A stretch of DNA of 64,000 nt from Paenibacillus mesophilus (GCF_005938385.1 NZ_VCRA01000012.1:124001-188000), one strand, 5' to 3'. Shown: positions 18,020 to 26,773, counted from the first letter of the stretch. Translations and numbers: made by a program. Notes: a model not told the origin generated them from the sequence alone.

Positions 18020-19156
18020 ATGGCAGAGCAAACGGCGCGGTCTCAATCGAACAATCGGGTAAATGCGATTAAGCTGGATCCGAACATGAAGCTTGCGCAA
18101 AGCGGACAGTCGGGACTGAATTGGCTGTCCCCGAAGCAGCCGCCTTTCCGCTTGTCCGGCTTCCCTTGGTTTCATCAGGACGGAGTGTACCGGAGAATGC
18201 CCGTGCAGCCCAAGCACGAGCTGCCGCCGGCGGTGAACCAGCTGGCCAATTCGACGGCGGGCGGCCAGATCGCCTTCGCGACCGATTCGCGCCGGCTCGC
18301 GATCCGCGTGGAGCTGGCCGGGAAGCCGAATATGTATCATATGCCGGCAACCGGACAATGCGGCTTTGATGTATATTTGGGCGAGCCCGGAGATCAGCAG
18401 TACTACTGTACGGTGACAACACCCGACGATTCCAAGTCGTCCTATGAATTCGTACTATACGAAATTCCGCAAGCGGAGCTTCGCCATGTGACAATGAACT
18501 TCCCTTTGTACCAAGGTGTGAACGAAGTGTCGATCGGGATTGAGCCGGGCAGTTCGGTAATGGCGCCCCTGCCGTACCACAGCGGCAAGAAGGTGATCGT
18601 GTACGGCACGTCCGTTACGCAAGGAGGCTGTGCGAGCCGGCCCGGCATGGCTTGTTCGAATATTTTGAGCCGCCGCATTCCGCTGGAATTTATGAATATG
18701 GGCTTCTCCGGGAACGGCAAGGGAGAACCGGAAGTGGCCCGCGTCGTGAGCGAAATTGCCGATCCCGCGCTTCTCGTGCTCGAATATGAGGGGAATGTGG
18801 GGACCGTCGATCAAATGCGGCGGACACTGCCTGAATTTATCCGGATTTACCGGGAAGCACATCCCGAGACGCCGATATTGGTCATTTCCAGATTCAAATA
18901 CGCTCGCGAGCGTTTCGAACCGGCATTGTCGCGAAGACGGCTCCACATGAAGCAGGTTGAGCAGGAGACGGTGGACTTGTACCGGCGGCAAGGAGACCCC
19001 AACATTCATTTCTTGGACGGAGAGGCGCTTCTCGGCACGGACAATTATAACGAATGCACGGTGGATGGGGCGCATCCGACCGACCTCGGCTTTTTGCGGA
19101 TGGCTGATGCGCTCACCCCGGTGTTCCGGGAATTGCTGAAGAGCGAGCTGGAGTAG
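18020..19156 (+). CDS. SGNH/GDSL hydrolase with GxDLY-like N-terminal domain (copy 2)
   Basis: 378 residues, paralogous along its full length to the preceding gene. Long blocks are identical, for example the stretch from FPWFHQDGVYRRMPVQPKHE onward for ~30 residues. The triad is kept: YGTSVTQGG, DGAHPTDLGF, and block III EYEGN. AAAGGAGG precedes ATG. Differences cluster in the middle (for example SRFKYARERFEP versus SKIQYARERFEP) and could change acyl or glycan preference. Tandem duplication is the simplest origin. Confidence 0.88.
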   Translation: MAEQTARSQSNNRVNAIKLDPNMKLAQSGQSGLNWLSPKQPPFRLSGFPWFHQDGVYRRMPVQPKHELPPAVNQLANSTAGGQIAFATDSRRLAIRVELAGKPNMYHMPATGQCGFDVYLGEPGDQQYYCTVTTPDDSKSSYEFVLYEIPQAELRHVTMNFPLYQGVNEVSIGIEPGSSVMAPLPYHSGKKVIVYGTSVTQGGCASRPGMACSNILSRRIPLEFMNMGFSGNGKGEPEVARVVSEIADPALLVLEYEGNVGTVDQMRRTLPEFIRIYREAHPETPILVISRFKYARERFEPALSRRRLHMKQVEQETVDLYRRQGDPNIHFLDGEALLGTDNYNECTVDGAHPTDLGFLRMADALTPVFRELLKSELE

Positions 19157-19193
19157 TACGGGGAGCCCGGGACTCAGTCCAGGGGCCCAGAGC

Positions 19194-19265
19194 TGCTGTG
19201 CGATGGCGGAGGCAAGCTGCTGCGTATGAGGCAATGGCAAGCTACCTTGCCGCCATCGTGCAGCA
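19194..19265. repeat. Nested intergenic hairpin
   Basis: 16-nt arms (19194-19209 with 19250-19265, two adjacent mismatches) enclose a small stem GGCAAG/CTTGCC. It lies between convergent genes, has no T run on either side and could be an mRNA end or REP-like element. Confidence 0.5.
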
Positions 19266-19372
19266 CATTACACCTGAGCAAGGAAGTCCAGGCAACCGAT
19301 GCCGAGACATTTGTATACTAGATTGCTGTGTTGAAGCACGGGCGTGAGGTAAGCTAACCTGAGAAATTCGGA

Positions 19373-20386
19373 TTATTCCCCCTCGCAGGATTTGCGGGTA
19401 ATCAAGGTCGACTCGAACAGCCGTGAGACGGGGGCGGCGATTTTGTGCGACATCAGGTCGACGACCATATTGACGCAAGCGTGAGCCATCTCCTCGACCG
19501 GCAAATGCACGGTGGACAATGGAGGAATGCTGAATTCGGATACGGCGTCGTCATCATGTCCGACAACTTCGACCTGCTCCGGCACGGACAAGTTCATCTC
19601 GTGAAGCGCGTACAAGGCGCCCACCGCCATCTGGTCGCTGATGCAGAACAGAGCGCTTGGCCGGTCGGCTCGGCTGAAAATGGCCGAAGCGGTCTGGTAG
19701 CCCCCGAGCTCCGAGAAGCTCCCGTATTGGATGTACTCTTCCTTCAACAGAAGCCCGCGCTCCCGGCACGTGTCCACAAAGCCGCTCATCCTCAGGCGAA
19801 TGGCCGTCGAGGAAATATCCGGGACAAGCAGCCCTACTTTCCGATGTCCGCGCTTGGCGAATAAGTTTGCGACCTTTTGCCCGCTCAAGTAGTTGTCTAC
19901 GTTGACGGAGCAGTATTTGTCGGAGCTGCGCTGATACAGGACGAGGGGAACTTTAATATCGGCCTGCTCCAAATACCGTTCGTCCTCCTCTGTCGGAAGC
20001 GCGATAATCGCCCCGTTAAATCTCGTTCCCGTTACGAGACTTTTCTCGGCTTGAAGCTGCGATCCGACGTAAGGCTGAATCAATATTTCGTATTCGCGGT
20101 CCAGACGATGGATCGCTTTTTGTATGCCGTTCAAATAACGTCCGATCAGCTGCGAGCGCGGGTCCATCGTCCAGAACAGGGCGATGATCGGAGCTACCGT
20201 TTCCCCGCTGCTGCGCAATCGTTTGGCCGATATGTTAGGCCGGTAATCCAGCTCGCGGGCGGCCGCGAATATCCGTTCCTGAGTGGGCGCGGATATCCGG
20301 AACTGGTCCCCTTTGCCGTTCAGCACAAGGGAGGCGGTCCCTTGCGATACTTTTGCGAGCGCGGCGATTTCTTTAATGCTGGCCAT
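19373..20386 (-). CDS. LacI-family transcriptional regulator
   Basis: 337 residues. The helix-turn-helix (IKEIAALAKVSQGTASLVLN) is followed by LDYRPNISAKRLRSSG and a periplasmic-binding-like sensor domain (GAIIALPTEEDE; VVGHDDDAVSEFSIPPLSTV). ATG 20386 has a GAGGTG site. It is divergent from the sialidase-like gene and convergent with the SGNH pair. CG-centred operator repeats in the divergent gap make control of the sialidase gene likely. Confidence 0.92.
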   Translation of the reverse strand: MASIKEIAALAKVSQGTASLVLNGKGDQFRISAPTQERIFAAARELDYRPNISAKRLRSSGETVAPIIALFWTMDPRSQLIGRYLNGIQKAIHRLDREYEILIQPYVGSQLQAEKSLVTGTRFNGAIIALPTEEDERYLEQADIKVPLVLYQRSSDKYCSVNVDNYLSGQKVANLFAKRGHRKVGLLVPDISSTAIRLRMSGFVDTCRERGLLLKEEYIQYGSFSELGGYQTASAIFSRADRPSALFCISDQMAVGALYALHEMNLSVPEQVEVVGHDDDAVSEFSIPPLSTVHLPVEEMAHACVNMVVDLMSHKIAAPVSRLFESTLITRKSCEGE

Positions 20387-20500
20387 TCGTGCACCTCGGT
20401 TGATTGATATATCCTAATATCTTATATAGTGACAGATTGCAGCTGACCTTGCAAACGGGCGGAATCGGAAATATTTCGAACGAACCCGCCACAATTAGGA

Positions 20501-20529
20501 TTGATTATGGATGGCGGATATGTTTTAAT
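20501..20529 (+). promoter_or_regulatory. SigA-type promoter of sialidase-like gene
   Basis: TTGATT (20501-20506), 17-nt spacer, TTTAAT (20524-20529). Operator repeats start 10 nt downstream, consistent with roadblock repression. Confidence 0.5.
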
Positions 20530-20538
20530 AATCTTGAA

Positions 20539-20565
20539 AAAACGTTTTAGCATAACGTTTTAGCA
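20539..20565. promoter_or_regulatory. Tandem LacI-type operators
   Basis: AACGTTTTAGCA occurs twice (20541-20552 and 20554-20565), period 13 bp. The first is part of the perfect palindrome AAAACGTTTT. Position between a divergent lacI-type gene and its probable target supports operator function. Confidence 0.6.
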
Positions 20566-20594
20566 AAACAATTCATCAAACCGGGGTGGTACGT

Positions 20595-21608
20595 TTGGGA
20601 TTCGATGTAAAGCTGCAGGAGTACGTATTTGCGGACGATGTGCCGTTTGAAAGCTGTCACGCGTCAACGTTGGTCGTGCTTCCGAACGGACATGTCATAG
20701 CCGCTTGGTTCGGCGGCACCCGCGAAGGGGCCGACGATGTGGCGATCTGGCTGTCCCGGCGCGGGGAAGAGAGCTGGACGGCGCCCGTCAAAATAGCGGA
20801 CGAGGAGTCGGAGCCGCATTGGAATCCGGTATTGTTCCGGGACGGCGGCGGGAAAATATGGCTGTTCTATAAAGTCGGCAAAAAGATCAGAAGCTGGAGA
20901 ACGATGTACATCGTCTCGGAAGACGACGGCCTGACCTGGAGCGATCCCTTGATTTTGGTGGAAGGAGACTCCGGCGGAAGAGGTCCTGTCAAGAACAAGC
21001 CGATCGTCCTCGAGGACGGGACGTGGGTTGCTCCTGCTTCGATCGAGCTGGACACTTGGGATGCGTTCGCGGATTTATCGTACGATAACGGGAAAACGTG
21101 GACTGCGAGCGGTCTTGTTCCGCTGCAGCATTCGGGAGAGATTGCTCCGGGCGGTCAAGTGCCTCCGGTGCCCGAAGCTTCCTTGCAAGGAAAGGGCGTC
21201 ATCCAGCCGACCTTGTGGGAGTCCGAGCCGGGCAAGGTGCACATGCTGCTTCGCAGCACCTCCGGTTCGATCTACCGCAGCGATTCGGAAGACGGCGGGA
21301 AAACATGGTCCGCCGCCTATGCCACCGAGCTGCCCAACAACAACAGCGGAATCGACCTCGCCCGGCTGGACAACGGAGTACTGGCGCTTGTATATAACCC
21401 GGTCGGGGAAAATTGGGGCAAACGGACGCCCATCGTCATCAGCATCTCCCGCGACAACGGCTCGACATGGGGGGAAACGCTCGTACTGGAGGATGCTCCG
21501 GGCGAATATTCTTACCCGGCGATCGTATCGGTCGGCGAAGACGTATACGTCACTTATACGTGGCTAAGAAAACGAATCAAGTACTGGAAGCTGTCCGTTA
21601 CGGGTTGA
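20595..21608 (+). CDS. Sialidase-like (BNR/Asp-box) protein
   Basis: 337 residues, no signal peptide. A six-bladed propeller fold is indicated by Asp-box motifs SEDDGLTW, SYDNGKTW, SEDGGKTW and SRDNGSTW. The start resembles exo-alpha-sialidase-like proteins (FGGTREGADDVAIWLSRR). TTG 20595 is preferred because GGGGTGG lies 5 nt upstream; GTG 20586 in the same frame is the alternative. Lacking an export signal, it would act on imported oligosaccharide; true sialic-acid specificity is not shown. Regulated by the divergent LacI protein by inference. Confidence 0.82.
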   Translation: MGFDVKLQEYVFADDVPFESCHASTLVVLPNGHVIAAWFGGTREGADDVAIWLSRRGEESWTAPVKIADEESEPHWNPVLFRDGGGKIWLFYKVGKKIRSWRTMYIVSEDDGLTWSDPLILVEGDSGGRGPVKNKPIVLEDGTWVAPASIELDTWDAFADLSYDNGKTWTASGLVPLQHSGEIAPGGQVPPVPEASLQGKGVIQPTLWESEPGKVHMLLRSTSGSIYRSDSEDGGKTWSAAYATELPNNNSGIDLARLDNGVLALVYNPVGENWGKRTPIVISISRDNGSTWGETLVLEDAPGEYSYPAIVSVGEDVYVTYTWLRKRIKYWKLSVTG

Positions 21609-21611
21609 TAA

Positions 21612-21767
21612 TCGGCATCGCACGTGGTCGGCACGTCCGCTAAGCCGCTCACGACCAGAACGATAGATTTGACTGTGGCGAATCCGAAATCGCTGCAACT
21701 GTTCGATGTCGATTTGACGAATCTTTCCTTCAGCAAAATATATCGAGCGGCTATCGTGCCGGTGTAA
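21612..21767 (+). pseudogene. Possible 3' gene remnant
   Basis: A 51-codon open frame without a good start directly after the sialidase stop. The product (including TIDLTVANPKSLQLFDVDL) has the alternating pattern of beta-strand protein and ends in its own stop. It could be the C-terminal tail of a lost secreted enzyme. It could also be chance; no family assigned. Confidence 0.3.
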
Positions 21768-21813
21768 AAAAAGCAGGGTCGAGCAAATGCCGGTGCGGCG
21801 TTCGCTTGACCCT
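21766..21813 (-). terminator. Rho-independent terminator
   Basis: A 10-bp stem (21775-21784 with 21804-21813, one G-T pair) followed on the minus strand by seven Ts. It ends the 21820-22425 gene. Confidence 0.8.
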
Positions 21814-21819
21814 ATCTGA

Positions 21820-22425
21820 TCAGGACTCTCCGACCCGGTTCCAGCGGTTCTCGTGCTTCAGCAGCAGCGGGTGGGGGTGGAAGGGCGCAGGCTCGGCGAT
21901 GACGAGCCGGATTTTGCGAATCCACTCCTCGAACCCTTGATACGAGGCGAACCGGTTCGCATACGACCCGGACAGGCCAAGGAAGAACGGGGCTTTGTAA
22001 TGCTCGCCCATGTACCGGAGCGCGGTGTCCATCGGCGTATACTTTTTGCGCTTGCGCTCCCAGACGTCGATATGTAGAGGGACGGAACCGTTAAGGCGTT
22101 CCACGCGGTCCCGCAGCGCGTCTTCCCGCTTGTACAGCGGGGCGGGGAAGCGGACTCCCATCCGTTTTAACGTTTCTTCATGCGGGACGTACAGGACGAT
22201 GCGGGAGATGAATCTCCGTTCCGCCCACTCGGTCAGCTGGCGGATGCCGTCGATGCCGAGACCGCCGTCCGGGGATGCTGCGCCCTCCTCCTCTTCTTCT
22301 CCGATGTCGAAGCTGTCGTACATGAACAGCGTCCCTTTGGACGTTTCCTCCGGCGGCTCATAGCCGTATGGAACTTGCGTCGAGCTGCGGTCCAATCCGA
22401 TTCCTCCCTTGGAAGCTATATCCAT
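21820..22425 (-). CDS. Hypothetical protein
   Basis: 201 residues, not recognised. The first ~50 residues include a Glu-rich stretch (GEEEEEGAASPD); the rest is a soluble mixed alpha/beta sequence with FFLGLSGSYANRF. No membrane segment, signal peptide or metal motif. ATG 22425 has only a weak AGGAT site. Isolated: own terminator downstream, tetR-gdx pair upstream on the same strand at a 97-bp distance. Codon pattern looks native. Confidence 0.7.
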   Translation of the reverse strand: MDIASKGGIGLDRSSTQVPYGYEPPEETSKGTLFMYDSFDIGEEEEEGAASPDGGLGIDGIRQLTEWAERRFISRIVLYVPHEETLKRMGVRFPAPLYKREDALRDRVERLNGSVPLHIDVWERKRKKYTPMDTALRYMGEHYKAPFFLGLSGSYANRFASYQGFEEWIRKIRLVIAEPAPFHPHPLLLKHENRWNRVGES

Positions 22426-22522
22426 GCTTATCTATCCTAGTATGATTCACGGAACGCTTCTTCAAACGACAACGCTAAAAGTGCGGGTAATTAACTAAGC
22501 TCCGTTCATCATCACCGGACTA

Positions 22523-22846
22523 TTATTGCGGGCCGGACGTTACTTTCAAACCTACGATGCCCGACAAGAGCAGCAGCAGGAACAGCATGCGCGCCCAATC
22601 CCGGGGCTCTCCGAAAAAAATCATCCCGACCACGACGGTACCGAGCGCCCCGATGCCGGTCCAGATCGCGTAGGCGGTCCCGATCGGCAAAGTTTTCAAA
22701 GACAACGACAGCAGGAAAAAACTGACGATCATCCCCGCTACCGTGATCGCGCTCGGCACAAGCCGCGTAAATCCGTTGGAATATTTCAGTCCGAGCGCCC
22801 ACACCATTTCAAACAATCCAGCGACGACCAAATAAACCCAAGCCAT
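22523..22846 (-). CDS. gdx: SMR-family exporter, Gdx/SugE type
   Basis: 107 residues with four membrane helices and the small multidrug resistance fold. The essential Glu is in helix 1 (AGLFEMVWALGLKYSNGF), and GTAYAIWTGIGALGT and FFGEPRD follow. The KYSNGFTRL and WTGIGALG segments match the guanidinium exporter branch rather than EmrE/QacC. ATG 22846 has AAGGGG upstream and is preferred to ATG 22867. It lies 43 nt downstream of a TetR gene on the same strand, so it is probably in an autoregulated exporter operon. Confidence 0.88.
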   Translation of the reverse strand: MAWVYLVVAGLFEMVWALGLKYSNGFTRLVPSAITVAGMIVSFFLLSLSLKTLPIGTAYAIWTGIGALGTVVVGMIFFGEPRDWARMLFLLLLLSGIVGLKVTSGPQ

Positions 22847-22889
22847 CTCTCGCACCCCTTTTCTCATGAAGTCTAAAGTCCATCCGTAT

Positions 22890-23474
22890 TCAGCGGGTGA
22901 TTCCTTCCCAAAATATCGTCCATACCGACTGCAGCCGGTCGTGGAACAGCTGCGGCCCGTAATAAAACATTTGTACGAACGCTCCGTCCAGCAGGCAGTA
23001 GTAAGCGGCCAGCAAATCTTCCGTATCCCGGTTCTTGAACGTCCCGTCGCGGACGCCGGCTTCGAATATATCGCGCAAAAACGCCGATTGCTTGCTCTCC
23101 GCCTGCACGAAGCGCCGCTGCAGCTCTTCCTCCAGCTGGGCGGGCGGGAACAGCATGGACCGCTTGATAAACGCGGCCTTCTCCTCGTCGAGTAAATAGT
23201 TGCGGCACGTCTCCGATAAGATCCGGTACAGCTTCGCCTCCAGCGGCTCCGAACGAACCGACTCGATCAGCGCCTCCAGCCGCCGCGCATGCTCGTTCAG
23301 CACTTCCTCGTACACGGCGAAAAACAGCCGCTCCTTGCTCTCGAAGTGCGCATACAGCGAAGGCGTCTTGATGCCGACCTCCCCCGCGATCGCGGATAGC
23401 GGCGTTCCTTCGTAGCCGTGTGCGGAGAAGAGGCGCAGCGCGGCGGATTTGATCGCATTGGCAGTCAATTCCAT
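22890..23474 (-). CDS. TetR/AcrR-family regulator
   Basis: 194 residues. The N-terminal TetR helix-turn-helix is clear (AALRLFSAHGYEGTPLSAIA, then KTPSLYAHFESKERLF); the C-terminal two-thirds is the helical ligand domain. It precedes the gdx-like exporter in the same direction and probably represses both genes until a toxic cation or other effector binds. Confidence 0.92.
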   Translation of the reverse strand: MELTANAIKSAALRLFSAHGYEGTPLSAIAGEVGIKTPSLYAHFESKERLFFAVYEEVLNEHARRLEALIESVRSEPLEAKLYRILSETCRNYLLDEEKAAFIKRSMLFPPAQLEEELQRRFVQAESKQSAFLRDIFEAGVRDGTFKNRDTEDLLAAYYCLLDGAFVQMFYYGPQLFHDRLQSVWTIFWEGITR

Positions 23475-23485
23475 CCACCTTCTTT

Positions 23486-23505
23486 CCTAACTAACGATAA
23501 TTAGG
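23486..23505. promoter_or_regulatory. Candidate TetR operator
   Basis: An imperfect inverted repeat (CCTAA ... TTAGG, 10 nt between) lies 11 nt upstream of the tetR start. Binding is inferred from position only. Confidence 0.3.
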
Positions 23506-23613
23506 CAATCGCAATCATATCAAATCTTGGACGAGCTTGCAACTTTCCATACCCGCTTGTCGTCAAATTGAACTGAGCTATTATTTTCCATTCCTACATA
23601 GGGGGCTGCCGGC

Positions 23614-24507
23614 ATGAGACGATTGCAGTTGGGCATGTGGTATCAGTTCGACGCGGACAGATGGGAGCGGTATAGTCTGGATACATTGAACGGGCTGGAA
23701 ATATGCCATTATCCGGATACGGCCGGCTTGGAGGCGGTGCGTACGTTTTGCGACCGAAAGGGCGGCGAGTTCGGCGTCCACGGCCCGATTCTCGGCAACC
23801 GCGGCTATAAGCTGCCGCTTCTGAATTCGCCCGATGCATCGGAGCGGGTCGAAGCGATGAAGCAGGTTGAGGAGGAAACCGAGCTCGCTTCCCGGTTCGG
23901 CGCCGATTATATTTTGTTCCACTATCCGTTCTATCCGGTGTTTCAACCGCCGATCCGGAAGCAGTTTCCGAGATTGCCGGACCCGTCTGCAAGATACGGG
24001 TATGACCGTTTGCCGCGAGCCGAATTCCGCGACGTGTCTGAACGGTTGTTCCACGAGCTTGCCGAGCTGCAGCACCGGTACAAGCAGCGTATATTGCTGG
24101 AGCACGACTTCTTCGGCGATTATGAGGATATTTTTATCGAGATGTTCCTGAAGCATCCCGAGATCCGGCTTGTCGCCGATACGGCGAGGCTGGATATTGC
24201 GAAGAGGGCGTTTCACGGCTTCGATCCGTACGAATGGATCGATCGGCTCGCCTCCTGCGTTTATTTGGTTCATTACAGCAACGTGCACTACACCGAGGAC
24301 ACGTACATTCATCATTTGCCTGTGCGGGAAGCGCATGACGGCGACGATAGTCATGGTGATGCCTATTCGTATTTGCGTTATTTGGCCGAGCGCAGCTCGT
24401 CGTTCCATCTTACCTTCGAGCACAATCCCGATCTGGTCGAGCCGGACGAGCTGGCGGCCCTATACCGGAGGGCGGCGGCCGTGTGCGGAATACCGGTGAA
24501 GCCGTAA
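23614..24507 (+). CDS. Sugar phosphate isomerase/epimerase-like TIM-barrel protein
   Basis: 297 residues, cytoplasmic. It resembles the xylose-isomerase-like (AP_endonuc_2) superfamily: FGVHGPILGNRGYKLPLL, FGADYILFHYPFY, ILLEHDFFGDYED, VADTARLDIAKR, then a late FEHNPD. His, Glu and Asp in these motifs are the usual divalent-metal ligands. AGGGGG precedes ATG. It stands alone between tetR-gdx and a methyltransferase. Substrate unknown. Confidence 0.78.
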   Translation: MRRLQLGMWYQFDADRWERYSLDTLNGLEICHYPDTAGLEAVRTFCDRKGGEFGVHGPILGNRGYKLPLLNSPDASERVEAMKQVEEETELASRFGADYILFHYPFYPVFQPPIRKQFPRLPDPSARYGYDRLPRAEFRDVSERLFHELAELQHRYKQRILLEHDFFGDYEDIFIEMFLKHPEIRLVADTARLDIAKRAFHGFDPYEWIDRLASCVYLVHYSNVHYTEDTYIHHLPVREAHDGDDSHGDAYSYLRYLAERSSSFHLTFEHNPDLVEPDELAALYRRAAAVCGIPVKP

Positions 24508-24606
24508 GCTTTCGTTAAACTCATTTTTTCGTTTGTCCCCGGCCGTCTTCCGCGGTACTGTTAACGTATGGATGCCGCAAGATTACGAAGCATTGGGGGA
24601 GTGGGC

Positions 24607-25368
24607 ATGTCTTTCAGCCATTACGGTACATTATGCACGGAAGTATACGATTTGACGAAGCCTGTCGGACATTCGCTCGGCGGGGACATCGAATATTACC
24701 TTGAACGGCTTCGCGGTTGCCAAGGCCGCGTTCTCGAAGCGATGGTCGGCTCCGGCCGCGTTCTTATTCCGCTTCTGGAAGCGGGAATTGCCGTGGACGG
24801 GATCGACGAATCTCCGGTGATGCTGGCTTCGTGCCGCAGCAGAATCGAAGACCGCGGATTGATCGCCGAGCTGTACGAGGGCCGTCTGCAGCATATGGAT
24901 TTGCCGGACCGGTATGAAGCGATCGTGATTCCGGCAGGCTCGTTTCTGCTGATCGCGAGCCGGGAAGAGTCGATTCAGGCGCTGGAGAGACTTTACGAGC
25001 ATTTGATTCCCGGCGGACGGCTTATGCTGGACTTGTTCCTGCCCGGACCGCCCCTGGAAGTCGGGAAAACGACGACTTCCACGTTTACGAACGTAGTCGG
25101 AGATACGATTACGCTGGAAGGAAAGCTCGTCGAGGTGGACTTCATCGAACAGATCCGGGTGTCGTACTTGAAATACGAGAAGTGGCGGGAAGGCCGTCTG
25201 GTGGACACGGAGCTGCAGCGGATGGCGCTGCGCTGGTACGGGATCGAGGAGTTCAGGGCGATATTGGAGAAAGTCGGGTTCACAGACGTAACCGTCCATG
25301 CCGACTTTCAGTACGGCAAAGGGCCGGAGCGGGGAAGCCGGAGCTTCGTGTTCGAGGCGGTGCGGTAA
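24607..25368 (+). CDS. Class I SAM-dependent methyltransferase
   Basis: 253 residues. SAM-binding motif I is VLEAMVGSGRVLIPLLEAG; motif II DGIDESPVMLASCRSR; then PAGSFLLIASREESIQAL and PGGRLMLDLFLPG. The C-terminal part carries AILEKVGFTDVTVHADF, common in small-molecule methyltransferases. GGGGGAG 5 nt upstream selects ATG 24607 over 24568. The next gene starts 20 nt after the stop. Target unknown. Confidence 0.87.
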   Translation: MSFSHYGTLCTEVYDLTKPVGHSLGGDIEYYLERLRGCQGRVLEAMVGSGRVLIPLLEAGIAVDGIDESPVMLASCRSRIEDRGLIAELYEGRLQHMDLPDRYEAIVIPAGSFLLIASREESIQALERLYEHLIPGGRLMLDLFLPGPPLEVGKTTTSTFTNVVGDTITLEGKLVEVDFIEQIRVSYLKYEKWREGRLVDTELQRMALRWYGIEEFRAILEKVGFTDVTVHADFQYGKGPERGSRSFVFEAVR

Positions 25369-25388
25369 CCATGGCCGGGGGAGAACGT

Positions 25389-25901
25389 ATGGAGCTGTAC
25401 CATTTCAGCGAAGAGCCGGATATCTGCATCTTCAAGCCGAGGCCGGCGGGCGCCTTTCCGGAGCTTGCGCCCGTCGTGTTCGCGATCGACCGCGAAAGGA
25501 GTCCGCATTATTTTTTTCCGCGGGATTGCCCGAGAGTGATTTACTGGAAAGCCGACTGGACGACGGACGAAGACGCGCGAACGTTTCTCGCCAATACGAC
25601 AGTCGGGAAAATCGTCGTCGTGGAGAGCGGCTGGCTGGAGCGCATCCGGAATGCGAAGCTGTACGTTTATACGTTTCCGGGCGAGTCGTTCGAGCAGATG
25701 GACAACTCGGCGGGATATTATATTTCCAAGGAAACGGTAGAGCCGCTCAAGGTGGAGCCGGTCGGGGATTTGATAGGAAAGCTGCTGGCGGAAAATCTGG
25801 AGCTCCGGTTCACGCCGTCGCTTCATCCGATCCGCGACAGCGTCATCGCCTCTACGATGGATTTCTCGATTATCCGGTTTCGCAACGCTTTACCGAAGTA
25901 G
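25389..25901 (+). CDS. DUF6886-like protein
   Basis: 170 residues beginning MELYHFSEEPDICIFKPR, with VVFAIDRERSPHYFFPRDCP, as in the DUF6886 family of small Firmicutes proteins of unknown function. The fold may be ADP-ribosyltransferase-like (an N-terminal LYHxS motif is common in such groups), but catalytic residues are not confirmed. GGGGGAG selects ATG 25389 over 25371. Probably cotranscribed with the methyltransferase. Confidence 0.75.
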   Translation: MELYHFSEEPDICIFKPRPAGAFPELAPVVFAIDRERSPHYFFPRDCPRVIYWKADWTTDEDARTFLANTTVGKIVVVESGWLERIRNAKLYVYTFPGESFEQMDNSAGYYISKETVEPLKVEPVGDLIGKLLAENLELRFTPSLHPIRDSVIASTMDFSIIRFRNALPK

Positions 25902-25902
25902 A

Positions 25903-25946
25903 AACAAGCCTTCAATTCCACCGGTTGGTGGTGTTGAAGGCTTGTT
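25903..25946. terminator. Cruciform-type hairpin between convergent genes
   Basis: 13-bp perfect arms (25903-25915 with 25934-25946) around an inner CCACC/GGTGG stem. Only a short T-rich flank, but the position fits a shared terminator. Confidence 0.65.
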
Positions 25947-25948
25947 GG

Positions 25949-26773
25949 TCATGATGAGTAAATCTGCAGGCGCGAACCGATTCGACCGCCTATCCAGCCG
26001 GGAGGAAGGCACGGAACCGAAGGGTGCGTTCTGTAGTCCGTACGCGCTTCGCCCATAAGCTCTTGGAAGTTCGGATACGTCACCTGATCGAGCAAATACG
26101 CCGAAACTTTGCTGCCGCGCTTCCGATGATAGTTCAGCTCCCGGATGATTCCCGCCTCGTTCTTGATGCCGATGCCGTGTCCGAACAGCAGGTTGCCCGG
26201 CATTTTGACCACATTTTCGCCTTGCCACTGCGGCGTTTTCGGATCGTAGTCCGGGTTTTTGTAATACAAGACGTCCCCGGCGAACGTCGGCTGCCTGCTT
26301 TTGACCGTAATGAGCGGCAAGTCGGAATCATGCTCCCACGAGTACAAGTACAGATTGCCGAACAGCCGGTCGAACGCCTCCGTACCGATCGTATCCAATA
26401 CGGCCTTATACAGCACGACGACGATAGCCATGGCGCACTCGAAAGCGTACGCTCTGCCGTTCGCGTAAATATCCCGGATCGCGGCCGAAGGGCGGGCGTT
26501 CTGCTTCAGCCGGAACCCTCCGTTGTCCGTCCGGGTCCAATACTTGTCGTTGCCTCGCGATTTGCTGAACGAAGCGAAGGAGGCATTGCTCTTCTCCAGA
26601 GCGGCGGCCGCCTCCACGATAGCGGCCCTTACCTTCAGCTCGAACAGCAGCTCGTCGGCCGAGTCATAATAATATGGTGTAGAAGCGGACATTTTCTGGT
26701 CGTATACTTCTTTCTCCGTCCCGGACATGTTGGCCGGATTGATCGGATTGATGCCTTCCCGAATGATAATCAT
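25949..26773 (-). CDS. tgl: Protein-glutamine gamma-glutamyltransferase (spore coat)
   Basis: 274 residues, closely following Bacillus Tgl. Matching segments include the ELLFELKVRAAIVEAAAALE helix and SAAIRDIYANGRAYAFECAMA with catalytic Cys113. TPQWQGENVV carries Glu187 and FGHGIGI carries His200, the three positions known for Bacillus Tgl catalysis. Tgl makes gamma-glutamyl-lysine cross-links in spore coat proteins. A C-terminal extension of about 30 residues (from PNFQELMGEA) goes beyond my recollection of Bacillus Tgl. AAGGAG selects ATG 26773. Late-sporulation control is expected from Bacillus; no promoter consensus was identified. Unrelated to the glycan genes upstream. Confidence 0.92.
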   Translation of the reverse strand: MIIIREGINPINPANMSGTEKEVYDQKMSASTPYYYDSADELLFELKVRAAIVEAAAALEKSNASFASFSKSRGNDKYWTRTDNGGFRLKQNARPSAAIRDIYANGRAYAFECAMAIVVVLYKAVLDTIGTEAFDRLFGNLYLYSWEHDSDLPLITVKSRQPTFAGDVLYYKNPDYDPKTPQWQGENVVKMPGNLLFGHGIGIKNEAGIIRELNYHRKRGSKVSAYLLDQVTYPNFQELMGEARTDYRTHPSVPCLPPGWIGGRIGSRLQIYSS

